From Sphingobium sp. D43FB (GTDB lineage: Bacteria > Pseudomonadota > Alphaproteobacteria > Sphingomonadales > Sphingomonadaceae): 64,000 nt of DNA. The stretch lies in assembly GCF_002312805.1 (NCBI RefSeq), contig NZ_NMUA01000012.1:1-64000 (forward strand), written 5' to 3'. This document shows, piece after piece, positions 1 to 8,455 of this stretch. Position 1 is the first letter of the stretch, and every line of letters begins with the position of its first letter. The notes below the pieces were generated by a model, which was given only the letters and a program-made list of their open reading frames with translations, did no database searches and was not told the DNA's origin. The position numbers were made by a program, and so were the translations under genes.

Positions 1-7
1 AAGGGCC

Positions 8-80
8 ATCGGTTGTTGGGGTCTCGGCTACGGGCTTCGGGCTACGCCCTCCGCCCTTCACCGACACCCCAACAACCGAT
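8..80. repeat. Large inverted-repeat hairpin (REP-like) beside a truncated esterase
   Basis: ATCGGTTGTTGGGGT at 8-22 is exactly complementary to ACCCCAACAACCGAT at 66-80. Pairing continues inward for four more base pairs after one mismatch, and the loop contains further GGGC/GCCC pairing. It lies just beyond the premature end of the esterase gene on the minus strand. I infer a REP-like or MITE-like element end. A terminator is possible, but no clear T-run follows on the minus strand. Confidence 0.6.
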
Positions 81-113
81 TCTCATCTTGATTGTCGCTA
101 CGCTCGCATCCTG

Positions 114-1448
114 TCAGTCGCCGCGCACCGGCGCCTCCAGCGTCCCGAAGGCCAGCGCAATATCCATCGTGTGCGGTGCCCCCCGCCGGGGCTGCGTCGG
201 CGATTGGAAGTCCACCTGATAGACCCAGGTCGGTGCATTTGCCCGCGCCCGCGCCTCCGCTTCGATGACTTGCCCCGGCCAGCTACGGCCCGCCGTGGTC
301 GCGGCATAGAAGATCCGTTCGGCCGACCAATCAGGAAAGCGCGCGCGATACTGATCCACGATCCATTCGGGCAACAGATCGATCCGCAATTCGCCAGCCA
401 TCCGCTCCGCCAAATTGCTCCAGTCCAGCCCCCGGACCAAAGGCCCATCAGGATCGATAAAGGCCCGCGTCTCATCCAATGTATTGCCGAGCATCATCGG
501 GATCGCGTTGCCCTGTGGTGCGGCGTCAGGCCAGAAGGGATGCCGCTCCAGCCAGCGCATATCCAGTACTGGCCCCATATAGACGCCGCCGCCCAATATC
601 GGATCAGTGGCCGCCAACCCTTCGATCAACCGTTCGACCGGCATGGTCAGCAAGGGTTCGAGCGCATCGGGCTTTACCCCCAAATGATCCAAATAAGCCG
701 TCGTCCGTCGCGACGCATTGATCGGGCCGCTCGCCGTCACCTGCTGCCCGCTCATCGTGATCGCCCGGTGGAACAGGCCTTTGGCGGCAGGCATTGCCAT
801 CATCGTCGCGATCTTAGCCCCGCCGCCGGACTGGCCGAACACAGTCACATTGGCGGGATTGCCACCAAATGCCGCGATATTGTCCCTTATCCAGCGTAGC
901 GCCAGCATCAGGTCCAACTGCCCCACATTGCCACTATCGGCAAACCTCGAATCCAACCGGGCAAGATAGAGATAGCCCAACGCATTGAGCCGATGATTGA
1001 CCGTGACCACGACCACATCGCCAGCCGCTGCCAGATGCCGCCCGTCATTCAGCGTATCGACGACGCTGCCATTGGCATAGGCGCCGCCATGGATATACAG
1101 CATCACCGGACGCTTCGCTTGTCGCTCCAGCCCCGGCGTCCAGATATTGAGGAACAGGCAATCTTCGCTGGTCGCCTCCTGCTTGGCCCGCTGTGGACAG
1201 GATGGCCCAAACCGCACAGCGTCGACAATAGCGGACCAGGCTTGCGGGGCAACCGGCGCGCGAAAGCGCCGCGACCGTGTATCCTGACCATAGCGAATGC
1301 CACGAAACACCTGCAGCCCGCCTTCGCGCAAACCCCGAATGCGCCCTTGTCGCGTCGAAACAACCGGATCGCGTTGTGCGGCCACGGCAGGGCTCGTACC
1401 CAGGATCAGGGCTGACCCCACGAAAGCACGCCTGTCGATATCGGGCAT
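114..1448 (-). CDS. Type-B carboxylesterase, C-terminally truncated
   Basis: An alpha/beta-hydrolase of the carboxylesterase/lipase type-B family, 444 aa. A Tat-like leader (DRRAFVG, residues 5-11) suggests export. The EDCLFLNIWTP signature is near residue 95, the oxyanion HGG near 120, and the nucleophile is S207 in GQSGG. The acid is probably E326 and the histidine H426 in GAPHTMDI, so the triad is intact. Family members usually continue 60-90 residues past this histidine, but here the frame stops 18 residues later beside a hairpin repeat. It is the last gene of the kduI-kduD set and has a GGAGG ribosome site before the ATG. It may deacylate uronate-containing substrates (inference). It is either a shortened functional enzyme or a decaying gene. 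Confidence 0.8.
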   Translation of the reverse strand: MPDIDRRAFVGSALILGTSPAVAAQRDPVVSTRQGRIRGLREGGLQVFRGIRYGQDTRSRRFRAPVAPQAWSAIVDAVRFGPSCPQRAKQEATSEDCLFLNIWTPGLERQAKRPVMLYIHGGAYANGSVVDTLNDGRHLAAAGDVVVVTVNHRLNALGYLYLARLDSRFADSGNVGQLDLMLALRWIRDNIAAFGGNPANVTVFGQSGGGAKIATMMAMPAAKGLFHRAITMSGQQVTASGPINASRRTTAYLDHLGVKPDALEPLLTMPVERLIEGLAATDPILGGGVYMGPVLDMRWLERHPFWPDAAPQGNAIPMMLGNTLDETRAFIDPDGPLVRGLDWSNLAERMAGELRIDLLPEWIVDQYRARFPDWSAERIFYAATTAGRSWPGQVIEAEARARANAPTWVYQVDFQSPTQPRRGAPHTMDIALAFGTLEAPVRGD

Positions 1449-1470
1449 CCATCCTCCATGATTTGGGTTG

Positions 1471-1526
1471 GGAGGGTTATCCCTCCTCTGTTCGATCGTC
1501 CGTTCGCCCTGAGCCTGTCGAAGGGC
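1471..1526. repeat. Small hairpin plus one CCTGAGC...GTCGAAGG sphingomonad repeat
   Basis: GGAGGG-TTAT-CCCTCC at 1471-1486 forms a short hairpin. At 1502-1526 there is one copy of the intergenic repeat GCCCTGAGCCTGTCGAAGGGC, whose ends pair (GCCCT/AGGGC). Related copies occur at 36008-36117. Both lie between kduD and the esterase on the transcribed strand, so they would be in the operon mRNA and could affect processing. Confidence 0.6.
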
Positions 1527-1550
1527 GTTGCTTCGCGCAGGTCAGGCGCC

Positions 1551-2306
1551 TCAGCGCGCGAGCCATCCCCCATCGACCGCAAGCGTATGCCCGTGGATAT
1601 AGCCTGCTGCTCTCGACGCGAGGAACACGGCCGCCCCGCCAATGTCGGACGGATCGCCCCAGCGGCCGACCGGGATGCGTTCCTGAATCTGGCGATTTCG
1701 GGTCTCGTCGGCCTGCAGCGCGGCTGTATTGTTGGTGGCGATATAGCCTGGCGCGATGGCGTTGACGTTGACACCCTTGGCCGCCCATTCATTGGCCAGC
1801 AGCTTGGTCAGGCCAGCGACGCCGCTCTTGGACGCGGTATAGCTTGGCACGCGGATGCCGCCCTGAAAGGACAAGAGCGAGGCGATGTTGATGATCTTGC
1901 CCGCGCCTTGGCCGATCATGTGGCGACCCGCCGCCTGACACAGGAAGAACAGCACCTTCAAATTGGTGTCGATCACGGCGTCCCAATCCGCCTCGGTAAA
2001 GTCCACGCTGTCGGCGCGGCGGATGATCCCGGCATTGTTGACGAGGATGTGCAGGCCGCCGAGCTTTTCCAGCGTCTCGTCCACCACGCGCTGGACCGGC
2101 TCTATGGTCGACAGGTCCGCCGAGATGATCTCCGCGCGACGGCCGAGCGCCTGGACCTTCTCGACGGTTTCCTGTGCCGGAGTGCGGCCGACTGCGGCGA
2201 TGTCCGCGCCTGCCGCAGCCAACGACAAAGCGATCGCTTGGCCAATACCGGTATTCGCGCCGGTGACGATGGCGACTTGGCCGCTCAGATCAAAGGGGTT
2301 GGTCAT
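1551..2306 (-). CDS. kduD: 2-dehydro-3-deoxy-D-gluconate 5-dehydrogenase KduD
   Basis: Short-chain dehydrogenase of 251 aa, the usual length for KduD. It reduces 2,5-diketo-3-deoxygluconate to 2-keto-3-deoxygluconate with NAD(P)H in uronate/pectin catabolism. The N-terminus (FDLSGQVAIVTGANTGIGQ) carries the TGxxxGIG nucleotide motif, followed by NNAG near residue 90, catalytic S143, Y156 and K160, and a C-terminal DGGWLAR typical of KduD. It follows kduI on the same strand, separated by an 89-bp repeat element, and precedes the carboxylesterase. No 2-keto-3-deoxygluconate kinase or KDPG aldolase of the usual type lies beside it, so that step must be encoded elsewhere or by the dgoK/dgoA pair 16 kb away. 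Confidence 0.92.
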   Translation of the reverse strand: MTNPFDLSGQVAIVTGANTGIGQAIALSLAAAGADIAAVGRTPAQETVEKVQALGRRAEIISADLSTIEPVQRVVDETLEKLGGLHILVNNAGIIRRADSVDFTEADWDAVIDTNLKVLFFLCQAAGRHMIGQGAGKIINIASLLSFQGGIRVPSYTASKSGVAGLTKLLANEWAAKGVNVNAIAPGYIATNNTAALQADETRNRQIQERIPVGRWGDPSDIGGAAVFLASRAAGYIHGHTLAVDGGWLAR

Positions 2307-2320
2307 GGACTTTTACTCCA

Positions 2321-2409
2321 CGTCATCCCGCGCAGGCGGGGATCCATCTCCCAAGCGTCGTTTCGGATGCTAGGCTGGGAGATGGGTTCCCGCTTTCGCG
2401 GGAATGACG
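2321..2409. repeat. 89-bp palindromic MITE/REPIN-like element
   Basis: The element starts CGTCATCCCGCGCAGGCGGG and ends with the imperfect complement CCCGCTTTCGCGGGAATGACG. Inner CATCTCCCA / GGGAGATGG blocks extend the terminal inverted repeats to about 36 bp. Each half has its own CCCGC..GCGGG hairpin, the two-REP architecture called REPIN. It sits between kduI and kduD and codes for nothing. This GTCATtCCCGCgaaaGCGGGAAT family is widespread in proteobacteria (established knowledge). Confidence 0.75.
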
Positions 2410-2419
2410 CCAATAGGGT

Positions 2420-3259
2420 TCAGGCGAGCTGGCAGATATCCAGCACGTTCATGTCGGTATAATCCTGATTCTCACCCGCCATCGCCCAGATGAAGGCATA
2501 GGCCTTGGTGCCCGACCCCATATGCACCGACCAGGGCGGCGAGATCACGGCTTCCTCATTGGCCATGACGATATGCCGCATCGCATCGCCTTCGCCCATA
2601 TAATGGAAAACGCGATCCGACGGCCCATCCAGCTCGAAGTAGAAATAAATCTCGCTGCGGCGCTCATGAATGTGCGGGGGCATGGTGTTCCACACCGAAC
2701 CCGGCTTGAGCACGGTCAGCCCCATGACCAGTTGCGCGCTGTCGCAAATGCCGGGGATGACGAGCTGGAAGATGGTGCGCTCGTTGGATTCTTCGAGGGA
2801 GCCGCGTTCGAGCGCATTGGCATCGGCGATGCCGAGCTTGCGGGTAACAAAGCCCTTATGCGCCGGGCAGGACGCAAGATAGAAGCGCGCGCCTGCGCCA
2901 GCGAACTGCACGTCCTTCGCCCCCATGGTGACATAGAGGCAATCCTTGTTGCCCAGCGTAAAGCTCTCGCCATCGACGGTGACGATACCTTCGACGTTCG
3001 AAACGTTCACTACCGCCATTTCGCGCCGTTCGAGGAAGGGATGCCCTGCCGCCGAAGCCGGCTCGATCTGCGCTGGCAGCGCGACCGGCGCATCAACCAC
3101 GGCAACCCCGCCGATCACGAAGCGGTCGGCATGGGTATAGTTCAACACGCACGCGCCATCGCGGAACAACCCGCCGATCAGATAGCGATCGCGCAATTCC
3201 TCGTTCGACACGCATTCCATCATGTCGGGGTGCGTCGCGTAATAGGTCTTGTCGAACAT
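2420..3259 (-). CDS. kduI: 5-dehydro-4-deoxy-D-glucuronate isomerase KduI
   Basis: Zinc-dependent cupin isomerase, 279 aa, full length. It converts 5-keto-4-deoxyuronate, released from pectin or other unsaturated uronides, to 3-deoxy-D-glycero-2,5-hexodiulosonate, the substrate of KduD. The start [14 protein letters not shown] and the metal ligands H196, H198, E203 ([10 protein letters not shown]) and H246 (PPWSVHMG) are those of the family. It is the first gene of kduI-kduD-esterase. The 65-bp gap behind it, towards lacI, contains a palindromic LacI-type operator at 3298-3311, 39 bp before the start codon, so substrate-responsive repression is likely. Confidence 0.94.
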   Translation of the reverse strand: MFDKTYYATHPDMMECVSNEELRDRYLIGGLFRDGACVLNYTHADRFVIGGVAVVDAPVALPAQIEPASAAGHPFLERREMAVVNVSNVEGIVTVDGESFTLGNKDCLYVTMGAKDVQFAGAGARFYLASCPAHKGFVTRKLGIADANALERGSLEESNERTIFQLVIPGICDSAQLVMGLTVLKPGSVWNTMPPHIHERRSEIYFYFELDGPSDRVFHYMGEGDAMRHIVMANEEAVISPPWSVHMGSGTKAYAFIWAMAGENQDYTDMNVLDICQLA

Positions 3260-3297
3260 GATCGGCCCTCTTCCTCATATAGCTTGCGGCATCGCCA

Positions 3298-3311
3298 GAC
3301 ACCGGTGTCAT
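3298..3311 (-). promoter_or_regulatory. LacI-family operator upstream of kduI
   Basis: Reading the minus strand the site is ATGACACCGGTGTC, with a 12-bp perfect palindrome GACACCGGTGTC at its core. It lies 39 bp before kduI. A 13/14 match occurs at 4439-4452, on the other side of lacI, which supports both as sites for the LacI protein encoded between them. Confidence 0.65.
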
Positions 3312-3324
3312 GAGCAACCGTCTA

Positions 3325-4377
3325 TCAGGATGATGCGGGCGGCGCAACCGATGCACGACGGATCAAGGTCGAACTAAACATCGACGGCTCATTCACCTCC
3401 GATCCTTCGCCGATCGCCGTGCCGATCAGCTTGAGCGCGGCCGCCCGCCCCATCGCAACGATCGGCCAGCGCACCGTGCTCAGCGGTGGCCATACCCGCG
3501 TGGTCAGGGGCGTATCGTCGAAGCCGATGATCGACAATTCCTCCGGCACCGCGATGCCCCGCTGGCGCGCCGCATAAAGAACGCCCGCCGCCATTTCATC
3601 ATTGCTGGCAAAGATCGCCGTCGGCCTTGGCGACAGATCGAACAGGCTCTCCGACGCCGACTGGCCCGATTCGAACGTATATTGTCCGTCTGCGATCAAG
3701 CTACGCGGTAGGCTGATCCCCGCTTCGGCCAGCGCCAGTTCAAAACCGTCCCGCCGCTCCTTGGCCGACCGAAACCCGTGCGGCCCGGCGATCAGCCCGA
3801 TCCGCCGATGCCCTTGCGCGATGAGATAACGGACCGCCTCTGCCACCGCTTCCCGGTCGTTCGATGCGACCATATGCTCCGGGTCGTCCAGCACGGCCGA
3901 TCCCATGCGCACATAGCGGCAGCCTTCCTCGTCCAACATCCGCGCAAGAGCGTCATTTTCCGACATGGGCGGCAGGATGACGACGCCGAACAAGCGCTGG
4001 CGCGACACGAATCCGCGAATATCGTCCATCACCTGGTTCGATCCGCGATCGACCGGACGAATCACCAGTTCGAACTCCGTCCCGTGCAAAGCCTCCAATA
4101 CGCCGCGCTGCATCGACAGGATCATCTGCGCATTGGGGTTGTCATAAACCAGCCCGATCAGGAAATTGCGCCCCAGCGCCAAGGCACGTGCTTGTGGATT
4201 GGGCACATAACCGGTTTCGCGGATGATCGCCTCGACCTTGTCGCGCGTTTCCCGATTGAGTAACGGGGAGCGGTTAATGACGCGGCTGACCGTCTTTTTC
4301 GAGACGCCCGCCATACTGGCGATGTCGTTGATCGTCAGCTTGGCCGTCTGGCCCTCATCCTGATTCTGCTTTGCCAT
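3325..4377 (-). CDS. LacI-family transcriptional repressor of the uronate module
   Basis: 350 aa. The N-terminal LacI helix-turn-helix (TINDIASMAGVSKKTVSRVI, about residues 15-34) and the hinge region are followed by a periplasmic-binding-protein-like effector domain with the usual FGVVILPP, FASNDEMAAG and GFDDTPL motifs. It lies between the kduI-kduD-esterase operon (same strand, downstream) and the divergent hydratase-transporter operon. Matching operator sequences are present in front of both. The effector is probably a uronate breakdown product such as 2-keto-3-deoxygluconate (inference from KdgR-like regulators). The ATG start is directly supported by the LacI domain beginning at residue 13. 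Confidence 0.88.
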   Translation of the reverse strand: MAKQNQDEGQTAKLTINDIASMAGVSKKTVSRVINRSPLLNRETRDKVEAIIRETGYVPNPQARALALGRNFLIGLVYDNPNAQMILSMQRGVLEALHGTEFELVIRPVDRGSNQVMDDIRGFVSRQRLFGVVILPPMSENDALARMLDEEGCRYVRMGSAVLDDPEHMVASNDREAVAEAVRYLIAQGHRRIGLIAGPHGFRSAKERRDGFELALAEAGISLPRSLIADGQYTFESGQSASESLFDLSPRPTAIFASNDEMAAGVLYAARQRGIAVPEELSIIGFDDTPLTTRVWPPLSTVRWPIVAMGRAAALKLIGTAIGEGSEVNEPSMFSSTLIRRASVAPPASS

Positions 4378-4438
4378 ACAGCCTTATAGTGGAGTTTTTC
4401 ACACCCGCCACCACGCAGCACCGCGATCCGGCTTGTCA

Positions 4439-4452
4439 ATGACACCGGTTTC
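4439..4452 (+). promoter_or_regulatory. LacI-family operator between lacI and the hydratase gene
   Basis: ATGACACCGGTTTC, 13 of 14 bases identical to the kduI-proximal site when both are read towards the gene they precede. It is 41 bp before the hydratase start and 62 bp before the divergent lacI start, so it could serve both repression of the hydratase-transporter operon and autoregulation. Confidence 0.6.
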
Positions 4453-4492
4453 CTATAGCGCTGGGGTCAGATAGGATGAAGAGGATTAACCC

Positions 4493-5293
4493 GTGAGTGC
4501 AAGCAGCATGGCCCAAATGATTGCCACCCATTTCCTGGCAATGCGCAAGGCTGCAACGGGGTTCGATGATTATCCCGGCGATGCCCCGGCTACGCTTGAG
4601 GAAGCCTATGTCATCCAGGATGCCGCCCTTGCCCAAGCACCGGATGCCATTTCGGGGTGGAAGGTCGGGCGCATCCTGCCTCCGCTTGCCGACCGCTATG
4701 GGTGCGATCGCCTCGCCGGTCCTATTTTCTCGCCCACCGTCTTTCCTGCCACCAGCCGATCCAAGGGTTTGGTCTTCGCCAACGGGTTCGGCGCGGTGGA
4801 AGCCGAATATCTGTTTCGTATCGGCACTATTCCACGCCCGGATCAGATCAGCTTCACGCTGGAGGAAGCGGCGGACCATATCGATGCCGTGCATATCGGC
4901 ATCGAAATCGCCAGCTCGCCCTTCGCCGGGATCAACGAGATGGGGCCTGCCGTCACGATCTCGGACTTCGGTAATAATAATGGCCTGTTGATCGGCCCTG
5001 CCATCCCCGATTGGCGCAGCGGGGCCTATGCGGATCAGCGGGTGACGACCCGGATCGACGGCGTGGAAGTTGGTTCTGGCACGGCCGCAGCGTTCAACCA
5101 GGGTGCGATCGGGTCAGTCAGCTTTTTGCTCGAAAATCTGATCGCGCGCGGGATCGCCATTCAACCGGGCTGGTGGATTTCGACCGGCGCGGTAACGGGC
5201 GTCCATCCGGTTCGTGCCGGGCAAGCGGTGGAAACCGATTTTGGTCCCTTGGGGACACTGCATTGCACGATCGCGGCGCAGCCGCCACGCTGA
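4493..5293 (+). CDS. FAH-fold 2-keto-4-pentenoate hydratase-like protein
   Basis: 266 aa from a GTG start; an ATG at 4508 is an alternative. The sequence resembles the MhpD / 2-oxopent-4-enoate hydratase branch of the fumarylacetoacetase superfamily: an N-terminal helical segment, GWKVG near residue 57, AVEAEYLFRI near 103 with the acidic metal ligands, and a C-terminal HPVRAGQAVETDFGPLG. Relatives add water to 2-hydroxy-dienoates in aromatic meta-cleavage. Here it is the first gene of an operon with a hexuronate-type MFS transporter under a LacI operator shared with kduI, so a sugar-acid substrate is more likely than an aromatic one. The exact reaction is unknown. Confidence 0.75.
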   Translation: MSASSMAQMIATHFLAMRKAATGFDDYPGDAPATLEEAYVIQDAALAQAPDAISGWKVGRILPPLADRYGCDRLAGPIFSPTVFPATSRSKGLVFANGFGAVEAEYLFRIGTIPRPDQISFTLEEAADHIDAVHIGIEIASSPFAGINEMGPAVTISDFGNNNGLLIGPAIPDWRSGAYADQRVTTRIDGVEVGSGTAAAFNQGAIGSVSFLLENLIARGIAIQPGWWISTGAVTGVHPVRAGQAVETDFGPLGTLHCTIAAQPPR

Positions 5294-5327
5294 ACGTCTG
5301 ACACCATATAAAAGACCAGGAGCCAGG

Positions 5328-6605
5328 ATGATGAACGAAGCAGGGGTGCAGGGTCCGCCGGTCGGCCGCTATCGCTGGGTGGTGGTAGCGCTGTTGTTCG
5401 CGGCAACCGCGATCAACTATGTCGATCGACAGATGATTGGCGTGCTGAAGCCGACCCTGTCAGCGGAGATGCAATGGTCGGAAACCGACTATGCCAATAT
5501 CGTCTTCTGGTTTCAGGCTGCCTATGCGATCGGCTATCTGGGCTTTGGCAGGATCGTCGATGTCATAGGGGCGCGCTTTGGCTACGCCATCGCGGTCACC
5601 ATCTGGACCATCGCGCATATGGCGCATGGCGGCGTCTATGGTGTCACCCAATTCGCAATGGCGCGCTTTGGCCTTGGCATTGGCGAGTCAGGCAATTTCC
5701 CCGCAGGCATCAAGGCGGTGACCGAATGGTTCCCGCAAAAGGAGCGCGCCTTCGCGATCGGCCTGTTCAACGCCGGGGCCAATATCGGCGCGATCATCAC
5801 GCCTTTGCTCGTGCCATGGTTGACCGTCGCCTATGGCTGGCGCGTCGCCTTTTATGCCACCGGCATTTTCGGCATCGTCTGGCTCATCGCCTGGCTGGTC
5901 TTCTACCGCAGGCCCGATCAGCATGCCAAGGTGACGGCGGAGGAACTGGCCTATATCCGCCAGGATCCCGCCGATCCGGTCGAACCCATCGGCTGGGCCA
6001 AGCTCATCACGATCAAGGAGACATGGGCCTATGCCATCGGCAAATTCTGCATTGACCCGATCTGGTGGTTCTTCCTCTTCTGGTTGCCGGGCTATCTCGG
6101 CACGCGCTATGGCCTTGATCTCATCAGCTTCGGGCCGCCGCTGGTCGCTATCTACCTTCTGTCCGATGGCGGCAGCATATTTGGTGGCTGGATGTCGGGG
6201 CGACTGATGAAGGCGGGCAAGAGCGTCAACGCGGCGCGCAAACTCACCATGTTGCTCTGCGCCTTTGCCGTGCTGCCGATCTTCTTTGCGCAGTCGATCG
6301 ACAATCTCTGGCTTGCCGTGCTGGTAATCGGCATCGCCACGGCCGCGCATCAGGCTTTCTCGGCCAATCTCTACACACTGCCGTCCGACTTGTTTCCGCG
6401 CGGAGCCGTTGGGTCGGTGGTCGGCATCGGTGGGACGGTGGGCGCGATCGGCGGCATGGTCATGGCCAAATATGCAGGCTATATCCTCGACGGCATCGGC
6501 AGCTACACGCCGCTCTTTGCCGTCGCGGGCAGTGCCTATTTCGTTGCGCTAGCCGCCGTCCACCTGCTCTCGCCTCGCCTGGAGCGGGTTAGCGTATCGA
6601 CCTGA
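5328..6605 (+). CDS. MFS transporter, ExuT/hexuronate type
   Basis: 425 aa inner-membrane permease of the anion:cation symporter branch of the major facilitator superfamily (hexuronate transporter ExuT and relatives). About 12 hydrophobic segments are visible. INYVDRQMIGVLKP in the first helix and GIGESGNFPAGIKAVTEWF near helix 4 are characteristic. The start is set at the ATG at 5328, with AGGAG five bases before it; a longer open frame upstream overlaps the hydratase and lacks a ribosome site. It follows the hydratase by 34 bp and probably imports the uronate handled by that gene and by KduI/KduD. Confidence 0.87.
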   Translation: MMNEAGVQGPPVGRYRWVVVALLFAATAINYVDRQMIGVLKPTLSAEMQWSETDYANIVFWFQAAYAIGYLGFGRIVDVIGARFGYAIAVTIWTIAHMAHGGVYGVTQFAMARFGLGIGESGNFPAGIKAVTEWFPQKERAFAIGLFNAGANIGAIITPLLVPWLTVAYGWRVAFYATGIFGIVWLIAWLVFYRRPDQHAKVTAEELAYIRQDPADPVEPIGWAKLITIKETWAYAIGKFCIDPIWWFFLFWLPGYLGTRYGLDLISFGPPLVAIYLLSDGGSIFGGWMSGRLMKAGKSVNAARKLTMLLCAFAVLPIFFAQSIDNLWLAVLVIGIATAAHQAFSANLYTLPSDLFPRGAVGSVVGIGGTVGAIGGMVMAKYAGYILDGIGSYTPLFAVAGSAYFVALAAVHLLSPRLERVSVST

Positions 6606-6608
6606 TCG

Positions 6609-7517
6609 TCAGGCCCCTGCTACGGCCCGTTCGAAACTGTAACGGATATGGTCGACATGGCCGTGCAGGCCGAAATCGAGCGGATCGGCGCTGTCCATGA
6701 TGGCGTCGATTTGGCTACCGACATCCTCGATCGACCAGTCGGGCTGATAGACACCCTTGCTTTCCGCCACGAAGACTCGCGCAATGCGCCCCGCGATCGA
6801 GGCCAGCATTTGGCCGGTGATCGAGCAATCCTCATGCGCCAGCCAGCCGACGACGGGCGCGACCAGTTCAGGCCCCATCGGCGGATAAGCCGACACGTCG
6901 ATCCCATCGGCCATGCGGGTGACGGCACCGGGCACGATGATATTGGACCGGACACCGTGCGCTTCCCCCTCCAGCGCTAAAATATTGTTGAGGCCGATCA
7001 TGCCAGATTTGGACATGGCGTAATTGACGCAATTTGCATTGCCGTAGAGCCCGCCGATCGAGGACGTCAGCACGATCCGGCCATAGCCCGCGCTGCACAT
7101 GATCGGAAAGGCGGGCCGGGCAACGTGAAAAGCGCCGCGCAGATGGACGTCCAGGACAGCGTCGAAATCGTCCTGGCTTAATTCCTGCATCGACCCATAG
7201 CGCACATTCCCGGCATTATGGATCAGCATATCGATGCGGCCAAAATGGTCGAGCGCGCAGTCTATGATGGCGCGACCGCCTTCGGGCGTTGCGACCGATT
7301 CGGTGCAGGCGACCGCTTCGCCACCCAAAGCCTTGATCTCGGCCACGACATCGGCTGCGGGTCCGGCATCGCCGCCCTCGCCCCGGATCGCGCCACCCGG
7401 ATCATTGACGATCACCTTCGCGCCGCGGGCGGCCAGCAACAGCGCATAGGCACGGCCCAGGCCACGACCTGCACCAGTGATGACGGCGACGCGATCGTCG
7501 AAACGCAGCTCTGCCAT
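6609..7517 (-). CDS. SDR-family dehydrogenase with C-terminal extension
   Basis: 302 aa from the ATG at 7517, which has an AAGGA ribosome site; a longer upstream frame is rejected because the SDR fold starts at once (DDRVAVITGAGRGLGRAYA). HNAG near residue 100 and the catalytic pair Y166/K170 are present. The VNDPGG motif and a roughly 50-residue tail after the Rossmann core resemble (3R)-hydroxyacyl-CoA dehydrogenases of the multifunctional-enzyme type 2 family. It converges on the MFS gene with a 3-bp gap and is divergent from the next SDR gene. The substrate is unknown; a hydroxyacyl-CoA or hydroxysteroid is plausible. Confidence 0.8.
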   Translation of the reverse strand: MAELRFDDRVAVITGAGRGLGRAYALLLAARGAKVIVNDPGGAIRGEGGDAGPAADVVAEIKALGGEAVACTESVATPEGGRAIIDCALDHFGRIDMLIHNAGNVRYGSMQELSQDDFDAVLDVHLRGAFHVARPAFPIMCSAGYGRIVLTSSIGGLYGNANCVNYAMSKSGMIGLNNILALEGEAHGVRSNIIVPGAVTRMADGIDVSAYPPMGPELVAPVVGWLAHEDCSITGQMLASIAGRIARVFVAESKGVYQPDWSIEDVGSQIDAIMDSADPLDFGLHGHVDHIRYSFERAVAGA

Positions 7518-7668
7518 GGGCCTATCCTTCTCGCCTGGTTGTCGCGCCAATGGGTTACCCGGTGCGTCCTCCCATTCAAGGCATGCCGACAAGGCATCGC
7601 TCCAGCGGTTCGCGATGACGGTCCTGGCGCGATAGGAAAGGCTCAAGACAGACAGAGGAACATGAACG

Positions 7669-8451
7669 ATGCAGGTTGCGATCATCACCGGGGCGGGCAG
7701 CGGCATTGGTCTTGCTACCGCCAAGATGCTGGCGGAGGCCGGCATGGCGATCGTGGGCGTCGGGCGCGACGCCGACAAGCTGGCGACGCTGGAACAGGCG
7801 ATCGATGATCCGGCCCGGATCGCGACCCTCTCGGTCGATATCACCGCCGACGATGCACCGGCCCGCATCGTCGCTCTGGCGCTCGACCGCTTCGGCCGGA
7901 TCGACTTCCTGGTCAACAATGCCGGTGCAGGCAGCCCCAAGCCACTGCATGAAACCGATGACGAAACGCTCGACTATTTTCTGGGGCTGATGCTCCGCGC
8001 GCCGTTCCGCCTGTGTCGCGAAGTCATTGGGCATATGGGTGAGGGCTGTGGCATCGTGAATGTCAGTTCGACCTATGCGATGATCGGCGGGCGGCGGGGC
8101 GGCGCTTATTCGGCGGCCAAGGGCGGCCTTGGCGCGCTGACCCAGCATATCGCCTGCGATTATGGCCCGCGCGGTATTCGCGCCAATTGCGTCGCGCCCG
8201 GCGTCACTATGACGGATATGGTGCGGCACCGGTTCGACGATGAGATGTTCAAGCGGGTGAATGTCGAAACGACGCCCTTTCCGCGATTGGGCGAAGTCGA
8301 GGATATCGCCAGCACGATCGCCTTCCTTTGCTCGCCGGGCGCAGGCTTCATCAACGGGCAGACGATCGTCGTGGATGGCGGCTGGACCACCACCAAATAT
8401 CTTTCTCCCCGCGCGCTGACCACCAAGTGGATGGAGCCGGACGCCGAATAA
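7669..8451 (+). CDS. SDR-family NAD(P)-dependent oxidoreductase
   Basis: 260 aa classical short-chain dehydrogenase. TGAGSGIG begins at residue 7, NNAG is near 83, S133/Y147/K151 form the active site, and the C-terminal FINGQTIVVDGGWTT is typical of the fold. AGAGG lies about 10 bases before the ATG. It is divergent from the 302-aa SDR gene across a 151-bp gap and convergent with marR 4 bp downstream. Nothing in the sequence fixes the substrate. Confidence 0.82.
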   Translation: MQVAIITGAGSGIGLATAKMLAEAGMAIVGVGRDADKLATLEQAIDDPARIATLSVDITADDAPARIVALALDRFGRIDFLVNNAGAGSPKPLHETDDETLDYFLGLMLRAPFRLCREVIGHMGEGCGIVNVSSTYAMIGGRRGGAYSAAKGGLGALTQHIACDYGPRGIRANCVAPGVTMTDMVRHRFDDEMFKRVNVETTPFPRLGEVEDIASTIAFLCSPGAGFINGQTIVVDGGWTTTKYLSPRALTTKWMEPDAE

Positions 8452-8455
8452 GCGA

